The position numbers were made by a program, and so were the translations under genes. Below are positions 1 to 6,173 of a stretch of 9,076 bases of DNA, piece by piece. The notes beneath the pieces are model-generated. The model saw only the letters and a program-made list of their open reading frames with translations, searched no databases and was not told where the DNA came from. The stretch covers positions 1 through 9,076 of the forward strand of contig JAJYHU010000171.1 in assembly GCA_021784615.1 (NCBI GenBank), in the 5' to 3' direction. Each line of letters opens with the position of its first letter. Position 1 is the stretch's first letter. This DNA is from Acidobacteriota bacterium (GTDB lineage: Bacteria > Acidobacteriota > Terriglobia > UBA7540).

Positions 1-111
1 CGAGGCTTCCGGCGATTTTCCCTGCGCGGGTTCGAGAAGGTGAGGGCGGAATGGGCGCTGGTGTGTGCGGCGCACAACCTTTTGAAGATGTACCGGGCCT
101 GTTGGGCATGA
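1..111 (+). CDS. IS1182-family transposase, C-terminal end (partial)
   Basis: Reading from base 1, an open frame of 36 codons ends at TGA 109-111; the rest of the gene lies left of the window. The tail reads GFRRFSLRGFEKVRAEWALV, then CAAHNLLKMYRACWA. The pattern 'R-F-x-L-R-G-x-E-K-V-x-x-E-W-x-L-x-C-x-x-H-N-L-L-K' is the conserved C-terminal end of IS1182-type DDE transposases (seen in sequence; family from memory). These enzymes cut and paste their insertion sequence using a DDE triad and a metal ion. The Glu of the EW pair lies in the region of the last catalytic acidic residue. The visible end has no frameshift, so the copy may be intact, but most of the gene cannot be seen. The downstream flank carries inverted repeats and a possible IS terminus. 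Confidence 0.72.
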   Translation, partial: RGFRRFSLRGFEKVRAEWALVCAAHNLLKMYRACWA

Positions 112-198
112 GCGGAAGGGAAAACTGCGGGCCGCTCACGCGAGCGCGGCCATCCGCCGCCCCGCAGGTCGCGCTCGGAGACTCGCGGCCGCACCTTC

Positions 199-250
199 TT
201 CAAACGGTTGGCAGTTCCGACGCTTCAACTCACGCCCCAATCCGTTTGAA
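199..250. repeat. Imperfect inverted repeat downstream of the transposase
   Basis: TTCAAACGGTTGG (199-211) is complementary to CCAATCCGTTTGAA (237-250) with one unpaired T at 241. This gives 9 bp plus 4 bp of stem around a 25-base loop. It lies between the transposase stop and the possible IS end. A smaller imperfect hairpin precedes it, with GGCCGCTC (130-137) pairing to GAGC (142-145) and GGCC (148-151). Such structures can limit read-through into a transposase or form part of a subterminal binding region. Neither role is proven, and there is no U-tract. Confidence 0.5.
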
Positions 251-252
251 CT

Positions 253-274
253 CAATTCTCGGACACGCTCCTAG
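253..274. mobile_element. Candidate right terminus of the IS1182-type element
   Basis: Roughly 140 to 165 bases after the transposase stop there is a stretch ending in GGACACGCTCCTAG (261-274). Its complement begins CTAGGAGCGTGTCC, which has the look of an IS terminal inverted repeat. The partner left end lies outside the window, so neither the boundary nor a target duplication can be tested. This is a positional guess only. Confidence 0.25.
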
Positions 275-289
275 CGTCTCAAAGGAGGC

Positions 290-306
290 CCCCGGCTTTG
301 CCGGGG
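290..306 (+). terminator. GC-rich terminator-like hairpin upstream of the group II intron
   Basis: CCCCGGC (290-296), loop TTT, then GCCGGGG (300-306) form a perfect 7 bp stem. No proper T-run follows: the next bases are CATACTTACAT, then the intron starts at 318. Group IIC introns are known to insert just downstream of intrinsic terminator stems, so this hairpin probably served as the intron's target structure. It may also have terminated an upstream transcript. The missing T-tract makes it a weak terminator today. Confidence 0.5.
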
Positions 307-744
307 CATACTTACATGTGCCGAGCATGCTCGACAGCTTGGGGGTGAAAGTTCCCTTCACAACCTGATGGAGGTGAAGTGATAGCGAAGCGCAACGGCG
401 TCGTCGTGAGGCGGGGTCGGAAAGAAGCGTGAAGCAAACGTGCGAGCCGATGAACAAGAAGCGGATGAGAGGCATGCGGTGCCGGGCGAGCGGGCGTATG
501 ACCGCGAAGCCCATATCCATCAAAGGCACTGGTTGTAAATCCGCCGGTTGCGTGCGGAAGGCGGTCGAACTTACCTCGGGAGATCTGCCGTTTGTCTCGG
601 AATCGGGACTGAGGATCGAGCGATCGATCCTGACCGGGCGGCAGAAGTCAGCAGCGGGCAAAGTAGTCTGTCCGACGACGGACGAAGGCCCAAACGGTCC
701 TCCGCAAGGAGGGTAAAGGGAGCGGCGAGTAGGCAGCGCGACTC

Positions 745-771
745 ATGGACGACAGGCGGCAGAAAAACTAA
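745..771 (+). pseudogene. Vestigial start of the intron-encoded maturase
   Basis: In DIV, where group IIC introns encode their reverse transcriptase/maturase, an ATG at 745 opens the frame MDDRRQKN and stops at TAA 769-771. The basic, Gln-rich start resembles the N-termini of group II intron proteins. The next bases, a palindrome ATGCGCGCAT at 774-783 and then the approach to DV, leave no room for reverse transcriptase, X or endonuclease domains. I infer that the ORF was lost by internal deletion and that the first codons remain. The match is short, so chance resemblance is possible. Confidence 0.4.
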
Positions 772-796
772 CGATGCGCGCATAGCTTAACCCGCC

Positions 797-833
797 GAAT
801 TGCTGGATGCGGACCCGCATGTCCGGTGGTGTG
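797..833 (+). ncRNA. Group II intron domain V catalytic hairpin
   Basis: A 9 bp lower stem pairs 799-807 with 822-830. A two-base bulge on the 3' side (T820, G821) and an upper stem TGCG/CGCA (808-811 with 816-819) close the structure, which matches canonical DV. The tail GGTGGTGTG (825-833) is identical to that of the IIC intron I recall. The lower stem contains four G·U pairs. The triad position, CGC in IIC introns and AGC elsewhere, reads T801-G802-C803, with the conserved G·U wobble at 802 retained. Confidence 0.85.
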
Positions 834-868
834 ACAGGGACAGCGGGCGACCGCTTACCTATGTCGAT
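833..868 (+). ncRNA. Group II intron domain VI and 3' splice site
   Basis: GACA (833-836) pairs with TGTC (862-865). A distal stem AGCGG-GCGA-CCGCT (842-855) carries a GNRA tetraloop. A861 falls in the unpaired TA at 860-861 between the CC pairing and the basal stem. It lies eight bases from the 3' end when the last intron base is counted as one, the usual place of the branch-point adenosine. The intron ends in AT, fitting the AY consensus, and the downstream exon begins TATCGCGC. Confidence 0.7.
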
Positions 869-996
869 TATCGCGCACGTGCAAGGATGTATTGGGGGTG
901 CGATATGCGGCCGAATCCCCTGGCCATGCGATGGCGCGTTTTCATTTGGGGGGCCAATCGCCATGAATGTGCCCTGCAGGAATTTTCGTTTTATGC

Positions 997-1033
997 GGTC
1001 CCTCGGACCAAGACGAAGCTTTGTCTATTTTTT
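997..1033 (+). promoter_or_regulatory. Leader hairpins and T-run abutting the RBS of the lipoprotein gene
   Basis: GGTCC-CTC-GGACC (997-1009) is followed at once by AGACG-AAGCTT-TGTCT (1011-1026), then A and six T (1028-1033). The T-run touches the GGAG (1034-1037) that serves the ATG at 1045. The arrangement resembles a weak intrinsic terminator or attenuator in the 5' leader. The rest of 869-996 shows no gene, tRNA or clear promoter. The second stem is only 5 bp with one G·T pair, so the regulatory reading is tentative. Confidence 0.3.
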
Positions 1034-1044
1034 GGAGATGAGCT

Positions 1045-3165
1045 ATGAGCTTGGTGGCCAAGAAGCTTGACCGTCGTTCCTTTGTTGTGCAACTAGGTGG
1101 GGGCGGGTTAGCCGTTGCATCTGCGAGCCTGGTGGGTGGCTGTACCACGAGCGGGCACAGCGGGCCGATGCTTGAAAATGAGACCCTTCGTCTCGTTTTC
1201 GACGGAAGTTCTGGCTTATTGACGACTATCCAGAACAAGCTTACCCAAGAAGATATGCAGGTGCACGGAGATGGTTTTGCGGTGATCGCCGAGGAATTCA
1301 GGCTGACACCCCAGAGCAGCCGCTTGGAATCGCTCCACAAGAAGTCTGGAGATGTGGTGGAAGTGACCTATCGTGGTAAGGAGGGCAGTGTCGTCGCGAC
1401 CTATAAGCTGGGAAAGGACAACCATTTTTTTGAAAAACACTTGGTGATCAATATTGCAACTGCATATCGGCTGAAGTCCTTGGTGGTAAGCAGGCTAAGT
1501 TTGTCGGGGCCGGAGTTGCGATTTGTCAAGTATCCTCACCAAAAAAGCGTGACCTATTTTGGCCGCTCCACCAAGGGAGGCGTATTTATGGGAGTGGAGC
1601 TTCCCTTTGACGAGTCCCGACTAGAGGTCGGCGGGACAGTGACGCTGGGTTACAGGCCCAGCCTGAATGCGAGGGCCAACGAAGGGTTGCAGTCGGAGCC
1701 GATTTACGTTGGGGTTTACCAACGGCGCTCGCGGGAGACAGGCCAGCCGGACCTGCCGCTGCCCTCGGAGTCGGAGGCGATGGTGAGGATGACCTCCACG
1801 TTCATTGGACCGCCCCGCCACGGCTTAGTGCCGATGGCTTGCGGCTGGTGGTGCGAGATGGAGCACCAAACTTACCAGACCGAGGGCCAAGTCGAAGGGG
1901 ACATGCGGTCGATCGATTTTCTGGCCGCGTGTGGGGTTAATTGGGTCAGCGACAACCATCCCTGGAGCGGTGAGATCGACAAGATGAATGCGATGCGGCA
2001 GGGAGACCACTATGAGCCGGGTCCGCTGGTCAAGAAGTTGCTCAAGCACGCCCAGGAAAAGAGAGTCAACGTGATTTTTTGGCCCACCATGAATAACACC
2101 GACCCTTGGTGGAAAGACAAAGGGCAACCCTTTCGATCAGACCGGCCTGACTGGGTGATGTTCCCGCAGGGCACAGCGCTAACCGGCAAGGCTCTTACAG
2201 GGCTGGTTTTCAAGGAGTTTGTCAAAGGCAACTGCATTGCGAACAGACCTTTCTTCGATTGGTTAATGGGCCTCCATCTGGACGGCATGCGCACGGGTTA
2301 CTTTCCTGGCTGGATCATGGATGGAGACTTCTTTGGAGGTGGGGGAATTGTGATTCCCGTCAACTGCCCGTCAGAGCAGCACGATCATCTGCCGGGAGAT
2401 TCCAACTATGCTTGCGAACGGGCCCTAAGTCGCATGATGGCCATGATTCGGCAAGATACTCCGGAGGCGTTCATAGGTCCGATGTGTCGGCCCTCGATGG
2501 ATTTAGGCATCTGGTCGAACCGTTTTGCCGATTCGGTATTTACGCTGGATGAGTTTGGGTTGCCGGAGCCCCTCCCAGGACTGAGTGGGCAGCCCATCAA
2601 TGTTGTCATGGGGGACAAGGCTCGCAGATGGTCGCGCATCCGGGTTCACCATCACTTTTTCCCGCACTACCTGGACCAACCACTGGTGTTTGCGGCCCCC
2701 AAGAGCATGCGGGGACCTGAGTGGACGAGTGAGAAGATTGATTATGTGATGCTGAGCGCGCTATCTTCCTCACCGAATCAGCTCTATTACCTTCCGACCA
2801 AGGCGGGAATTCCGGAGCGCGACAAGGTAGAGATTCGGAAGTGGCTGGACTGGGGCCGGAAAAATATTCGCTACCTGCAGGTGCGCAAAGACCTGGAGGA
2901 ATGGCCGGGAGCGGGCGAGGTGGACGGCAGCGCGCATATTACCGGCGACCGGGGGCTGATCTTTCTGTTCAATCCGAATCAGAAGGCTCTGCCAGGAAGA
3001 TTCCGGCTGGACGACGAGAGTATTGGACTGACGTCCGGCACGCATTTTGAGGTACGCCAGGTTTATCCGGCAGCAGGAACAAAACAGCAGTGGAAGTGGG
3101 GCGATGAGGTCACCTGGAACGTGCAGCCCCACAGTGCGACCGTGCTATTCATGACTTCAGCGTAA
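1045..3165 (+). CDS. Tat-exported lipoprotein, GH27/GH36-like glycoside hydrolase
   Basis: 706 residues. GGAG at 1034-1037 lies 7 bases before the ATG. The N-terminus has a twin-arginine motif (DRRSF, residues 9-13), a Gly/Ala-rich hydrophobic stretch and a lipobox-like VGGC with Cys33, so the enzyme is probably Tat-exported and lipid-anchored. Residues 40-240 look like an N-terminal beta-sandwich. A TIM-barrel-like region begins near 260 (ACGWWCEME) and carries DNHPW (303-307), WIMDGDFFGGGG (423-434) and RPSMDLGIWSNRFADS (482-497). These recall alpha-galactosidase-type enzymes; D426 or D428 and D486 are candidate catalytic acids (inference). The C-terminal part, with LIFLFNPNQ, resembles the beta-sandwich that closes such enzymes. 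I cannot assign a substrate; the neighbouring rhamnose genes suggest plant or microbial heteroglycans. A terminator after the gene suggests its own transcript. Confidence 0.7.
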   Translation: MSLVAKKLDRRSFVVQLGGGGLAVASASLVGGCTTSGHSGPMLENETLRLVFDGSSGLLTTIQNKLTQEDMQVHGDGFAVIAEEFRLTPQSSRLESLHKKSGDVVEVTYRGKEGSVVATYKLGKDNHFFEKHLVINIATAYRLKSLVVSRLSLSGPELRFVKYPHQKSVTYFGRSTKGGVFMGVELPFDESRLEVGGTVTLGYRPSLNARANEGLQSEPIYVGVYQRRSRETGQPDLPLPSESEAMVRMTSTFIGPPRHGLVPMACGWWCEMEHQTYQTEGQVEGDMRSIDFLAACGVNWVSDNHPWSGEIDKMNAMRQGDHYEPGPLVKKLLKHAQEKRVNVIFWPTMNNTDPWWKDKGQPFRSDRPDWVMFPQGTALTGKALTGLVFKEFVKGNCIANRPFFDWLMGLHLDGMRTGYFPGWIMDGDFFGGGGIVIPVNCPSEQHDHLPGDSNYACERALSRMMAMIRQDTPEAFIGPMCRPSMDLGIWSNRFADSVFTLDEFGLPEPLPGLSGQPINVVMGDKARRWSRIRVHHHFFPHYLDQPLVFAAPKSMRGPEWTSEKIDYVMLSALSSSPNQLYYLPTKAGIPERDKVEIRKWLDWGRKNIRYLQVRKDLEEWPGAGEVDGSAHITGDRGLIFLFNPNQKALPGRFRLDDESIGLTSGTHFEVRQVYPAAGTKQQWKWGDEVTWNVQPHSATVLFMTSA

Positions 3166-3175
3166 GCAGTTCGCG

Positions 3176-3201
3176 GCGCCGGGCGGTGGCGCGGATTTTT
3201 T
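3176..3201 (+). terminator. Probable intrinsic terminator after the lipoprotein gene
   Basis: GCGCC (3176-3180), a 7-base loop, then GGCGC (3188-3192) form a GC-only stem, followed by GGA and six T (3196-3201). It lies 10 bases after the lipoprotein stop codon and would separate that gene from the rhaM operon. The stem is only 5 bp, so efficiency is uncertain. Confidence 0.45.
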
Positions 3202-3209
3202 GTTTATTG

Positions 3210-3238
3210 TTGCATGGGAACAGATCCGTTGGTATGTT
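3210..3238 (+). promoter_or_regulatory. Weak candidate sigma-70 promoter for the rhaM operon
   Basis: TTGCAT (3210-3215) and TATGTT (3233-3238) are spaced by 17 bases, between the terminator and the rhaM start. Matches to consensus are 3 of 6 and 4 of 6. The position is sensible for a first promoter of rhaM-rhaT, but such matches occur often by chance. Two copies of the palindrome AGCGCT follow at 3240-3245 and 3268-3273. Confidence 0.25.
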
Positions 3239-3290
3239 GAGCGCTCTGGCGGACTGGCAGCCGTAAAAGCGCTGAAAGCAGGTAAAACGA

Positions 3291-3587
3291 ATGCAGCGTC
3301 GGGCGTGGTTCCTCCGGCTTCGTGAAGGGAAAGAGGAAGAGTACCGCCGCGCGCATGCCGCGGTATGGCCTGAGCTGATCGCGGCTGCTCGGGAGGCGGG
3401 ACTTAGAAACCATTCCTGTTTTTTGTCGGGCCGGAACGTCATGGTTTATGCGGAGGCTGAAGATATTAATGCAACCCTTGACCATTTACTGAAGGCTCAA
3501 GTTAAGAAGCGATGGGACTGCCTGATGTCCAGCCTCCTTGAAGAGACTGACTTACCTCCATTTGAAGAAGTATTTCACTTTGATTGA
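3291..3587 (+). CDS. rhaM: L-rhamnose mutarotase
   Basis: 98 residues, close to the 104 of E. coli RhaM. The enzyme interconverts the alpha and beta anomers of L-rhamnose in the cytoplasm, supplying the form used by rhamnose isomerase. The start MQRRAWFLRL, then E17-Y18-R-R-A-H22 and VWPEL (25-29), match the E. coli protein with Tyr18 and His22, the active-site residues, at the same numbers. The C-terminal RWDCLMSS and EVFHFD correspond to the WW-x-x-M and EVFYLP blocks of the ferredoxin-like dimeric fold. The second Trp of the E. coli WW pair is Asp here. A weak AGG at 3280-3282 serves the ATG. It is the first gene of the likely operon, followed after 24 bp by the rhamnose transporter, which supports the assignment. 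Confidence 0.93.
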   Translation: MQRRAWFLRLREGKEEEYRRAHAAVWPELIAAAREAGLRNHSCFLSGRNVMVYAEAEDINATLDHLLKAQVKKRWDCLMSSLLEETDLPPFEEVFHFD

Positions 3588-3611
3588 GCCAAGGGTCGAT
3601 GGAGTTTCATA

Positions 3612-4640
3612 GTGCTCGGTAGTCGGATGAACGGGATCCTTGTTGTTATTCTCGCCGGATTCTCGAATGGATCCTTTCCCGCTCCATCGAAAGGGGTTAC
3701 CAAGTGGAAGTGGGAGCACATCTGGCTGGTTTACTCTTTTTCGGCCATGGCGTTGCTGCCCATAGGGCTTGCGCTGCTGTTTACTCACGGAACAATCGTG
3801 CGGCAACTGGCCGGAGACGCGAGTCTGACCGGAAAGGTTGCGGTGTTCGGGGCCCTGTGGGGTATTGGTTCTCTGCTTTTTGGCTTGAGTCTGGCTCGGT
3901 TGGGAATGGCGATAACCAATGCACTGGTCAACGGCATTGTGGCTTTTTGCGGAAGCCTAGGCCCCATCCTGATCGGGGCTGTCCATGTTGGGCGCGGTAG
4001 CCTGCTGTGGTTAATGGGGGGACTAAGCCTGTTGGCGCTGAGCTTGGTGTTGTGTGCCGCCGCATCCATCACCCGAGATCGGGCTCAGGGCAATACGGGA
4101 TTAAAGATGCGGCCGGGTTCGCAGTCCATCGTCGCGATTTTCATCGCCGTAATGGCGGGTATTATGTCAGCGATGATCAATATCGGATTTGCGTATGGCG
4201 CACCCCTTGCCACGGGCGCTCGCGCAGCCGGATGTCCCGTGTTCCTGGCCAGTGTGGCAATCTGGGTTCCCGTGCTTCTTGGTGGAATCGTTTTTAACAT
4301 GGGATATCCTTTATATTTGATCCATCGAAGCGGTTCGTGGTCTACGCTCTTCCGTGGGAGGAATACCCCAATCCTCTGGGTTCGTTCGTTGTGCATGGGC
4401 GTTCTCTGGTTCGGGGCTATTCTCCTTTATGGCGTTGGCGCCGCGATTATGGGAAGCGAGGGCGCCGTGACGGGTTGGGCCGTCATCATCACCGTTTCGA
4501 TTTTGACTTCCAATGCCTGGGGGGCAGTGACGGGAGAATGGAAAGATTCCGGCGCAAAACCAATCATTCTGATGTGGCTTTCGACATCTCTCTTGATTAC
4601 CTCTTTGATCCTGATGGCCGCCCATCCGTTGTCGAAGTAG
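3612..4640 (+). CDS. rhaT: L-rhamnose/proton symporter
   Basis: 342 residues from a GTG at 3612, chosen because GGAG (3601-3604) sits 7 bases upstream. An ATG at 3627 (MNGILVVIL) is the alternative and has a poorer RBS. The protein is highly hydrophobic with about ten membrane segments, the size and layout of E. coli RhaT (344 residues, drug/metabolite transporter superfamily), which imports L-rhamnose with H+. Shared blocks: FPAPSKGVTKWKWEHIW (22-38; E. coli FYAPFKKVKKWSWETMW), FGALWGIG...GLSLARLGM (79-99; FGAMWGIG...GLTMRYLGM) and GEWKDSGAKP (308-317; KEWNNAGRRP). The sequence between these blocks is divergent, so a related deoxysugar cannot be excluded as substrate. The adjacent rhaM favours rhamnose. 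Confidence 0.9.
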   Translation: MLGSRMNGILVVILAGFSNGSFPAPSKGVTKWKWEHIWLVYSFSAMALLPIGLALLFTHGTIVRQLAGDASLTGKVAVFGALWGIGSLLFGLSLARLGMAITNALVNGIVAFCGSLGPILIGAVHVGRGSLLWLMGGLSLLALSLVLCAAASITRDRAQGNTGLKMRPGSQSIVAIFIAVMAGIMSAMINIGFAYGAPLATGARAAGCPVFLASVAIWVPVLLGGIVFNMGYPLYLIHRSGSWSTLFRGRNTPILWVRSLCMGVLWFGAILLYGVGAAIMGSEGAVTGWAVIITVSILTSNAWGAVTGEWKDSGAKPIILMWLSTSLLITSLILMAAHPLSK

Positions 4641-4694
4641 GTTAGGGATAAGAATACAAAGGGCCAAGATGATGAAGACGGAGGGACAAACATC

Positions 4695-6134
4695 ATGTTG
4701 AGAGCGGGAGTCGCTCGTTCCACCATAACACCACCCATTGGAATGACGATGGCGGGTTATGCGGCCCGTGACGGCGTGGCGGAAGACAAAGACGGCGAAC
4801 TCTCTGCGACAGCCTTGGTGCTGGATGATGAAAAGACGCGGATTGCTATCCTGGCATTTGACTTGCTTTTCATCAAGGAGCCGATGGCCTCCACCCTTCG
4901 CGAAAAAATAGGCAAGCGCATCGGAGTGCCCAAATCAAACGTCCTGTTGAACTGTAGTCACACCCATTGTGGGCCGACATCGGAAGGGTTGCAATATGAC
5001 GATGACGAGCAGCAGGATCTGCAAAGGCAGGCGTACAGCGCTAGGCTCTTAACTGAAATCCCGCCTCTCGCCGCTCTTGCGGCCCATCGCCTCCGGCCGG
5101 CTCGAATCGGCACAGGCGCGGGAGAAGCTCGCATTGGCATCAATCGCCGCGAGCGACAGGCAGATGGATACATCACGCTGGGTGAAAATCCCGAGGGGCC
5201 TGTGGACGATGAGGTGGGCGTCCTGCGAATTGACGATACGGGCGGGCGGCCCATCGCAACGGTTTTTACGCATGGCTGCCACACGGTTACGATGGGTCCC
5301 AAATGCCTGCGATGGTCAGCCGATTATATTGGACCCGCGCGGGAACTCATTGAACGCACCGTCGGAGGCTTAAGTTTGTATCTCCAAGCCAATGCCGGTG
5401 ACATCAATCCGATCACTGGAATCGGGACCGAGGAAGACAATACAAATGAAAAGAATCGTCTGGGCTTTACCTTAGGGGGAGAGGTTTTGAAGGTTCTCTC
5501 AACCGTTTATACGGAGAGCACCCGGGGAGCGCCAACGGTGATTGGTTCGTTAGCCAAGATTCCATATTATCCGCGGATTCCGATCTCGAAAGAACGGGAC
5601 TCCACGATTGCAGTCAAAGAAGAGATGCTTGAGTTACCTCTCCACGCCTTCCCCAAAAAGGAGGAGGCTGACCAAATTTTGGAAAAATGGGAGTTGGAAG
5701 TTTCGAGTTTGGTCAAGAGTGGTGCGAGCGGATCTCCGATGAACGTGGCGCGGCATCTCCGCCACTGGGCTCGAATCCTCCGCGAGAGGGTCGCAAGCGG
5801 ACAGAAGGCGGCGGTCCAAATTCCCATTCAGGCGATTCGGGTGGGTGATCTTGGAGTCGTAGCTGTTCCGGGTGAAACCTTCAGCCTGCAAGGGAAATTG
5901 GTTAAGCGCCAGTCGCCATTCCCGCATACTCTTTTTATGGGCTACAGTAACGGGTGTATTGCATACATCCCCACAAGGGATGCGTACCCTGCGCAGGGAT
6001 GGTCAATCGAAGAACGCTACCGCGTCCCTGACATGATTTTCCAGGCCTACCTGCTCCCCACGGCGCTTGCGCCGGATTCGGGCGAGCGGGTTGTGAACAA
6101 GTCATTGGAATTGCTTCGTCAGCTTCATCCCTAA
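4695..6134 (+). CDS. Neutral/alkaline ceramidase-like hydrolase (PF04734-type)
   Basis: 479 residues; GGAGGG (4680-4685) lies 9 bases before the ATG. Neutral ceramidases are Zn-dependent amidases that cleave ceramide to sphingosine and fatty acid. Family signatures are visible: AGVARSTITPPIG (4-16), DLLFIKE, SHTHCGP (88-94, with His89 and His91), THGCHTVTMG (192-201, with His193 and His196), NAGDINP (233-239), VPGETF (391-396, Glu394) and GYSNGCIAYIPT (416-427, Tyr424). They correspond to the zinc ligands and catalytic region of the Pseudomonas enzyme as I remember it. It is shorter than classical ceramidases of about 650 residues and seems to lack their C-terminal immunoglobulin-like domain. 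The start falls directly at the catalytic domain with no signal peptide, so it is probably cytoplasmic. With rhamnose genes around it, the true substrate may be another amide; ceramidase activity is not shown. Confidence 0.85.
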   Translation: MLRAGVARSTITPPIGMTMAGYAARDGVAEDKDGELSATALVLDDEKTRIAILAFDLLFIKEPMASTLREKIGKRIGVPKSNVLLNCSHTHCGPTSEGLQYDDDEQQDLQRQAYSARLLTEIPPLAALAAHRLRPARIGTGAGEARIGINRRERQADGYITLGENPEGPVDDEVGVLRIDDTGGRPIATVFTHGCHTVTMGPKCLRWSADYIGPARELIERTVGGLSLYLQANAGDINPITGIGTEEDNTNEKNRLGFTLGGEVLKVLSTVYTESTRGAPTVIGSLAKIPYYPRIPISKERDSTIAVKEEMLELPLHAFPKKEEADQILEKWELEVSSLVKSGASGSPMNVARHLRHWARILRERVASGQKAAVQIPIQAIRVGDLGVVAVPGETFSLQGKLVKRQSPFPHTLFMGYSNGCIAYIPTRDAYPAQGWSIEERYRVPDMIFQAYLLPTALAPDSGERVVNKSLELLRQLHP

Positions 6135-6173
6135 CCGATCGGGATGGAGCCAGTAAAGAGGAGGCACACAGGC

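Larger units (their letters stand above)
318..868 (+). mobile_element. ORF-less group IIC intron (self-splicing ribozyme retroelement)
   Basis: The 551-base segment follows the layout of group IIC introns and aligns by eye with the O. iheyensis intron as remembered. In order: 5' end GTGCC (consensus GTGYG) at 318; GGGGTGAAAGTTCCC near 342-356 (counterpart GGGUGAGAGUCCC); AGCGAAGCGCAACGG (383-397); GAAGCGTGAAGCAAACG with GATGAACAAGAAG downstream; AACTTACCTCGGGAGATCTG (568-587), the hallmark block; a DII stem CTGCCG/CGGCAG (585-590 with 639-644); GAAGTCAGCAGC (644-655); a DIII hairpin GTCCG-ACGA-CGGAC (671-684); and a DIV hairpin CCTCC-GCAA-GGAGG (699-712). Domain V occupies 799-830 and domain VI 833-865, with the 3' end CGAT at 868. 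A full intron would carry a maturase gene of about 400 codons in DIV. Here DIV is short, so splicing or mobility would need a maturase in trans. Boundaries are good to a few bases. Confidence 0.85.

Noticed and set aside
51..368. Open frame of 105 codons on the + strand overlapping the transposase end
   Set aside because: It overlaps the recognised transposase tail in another frame, crosses the hairpins and the intron 5' end, and has no recognisable protein features.
230..716. Open frames on both strands inside the intron (230-661 minus, 429-716 plus)
   Set aside because: The stretch is explained by conserved group II ribozyme blocks; the translations show no family motifs and no RBS support.
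800..1070. Two overlapping + strand frames (800-1048 and 807-1070)
   Set aside because: They begin inside domain V and run through the leader; neither translation shows conserved protein character, and their ends overlap the well-supported start at 1045.
942..1340. Minus-strand frame of 132 codons over the lipoprotein start
   Set aside because: It is the shadow of the signal-peptide region of the + strand gene, with low-complexity composition and no RBS.
6144..6173. Upstream ATG start for the oxidoreductase
   Set aside because: The extra ten residues are not typical of the family, and the strong GAGGAGG at 6158-6164 serves the ATG at 6174.
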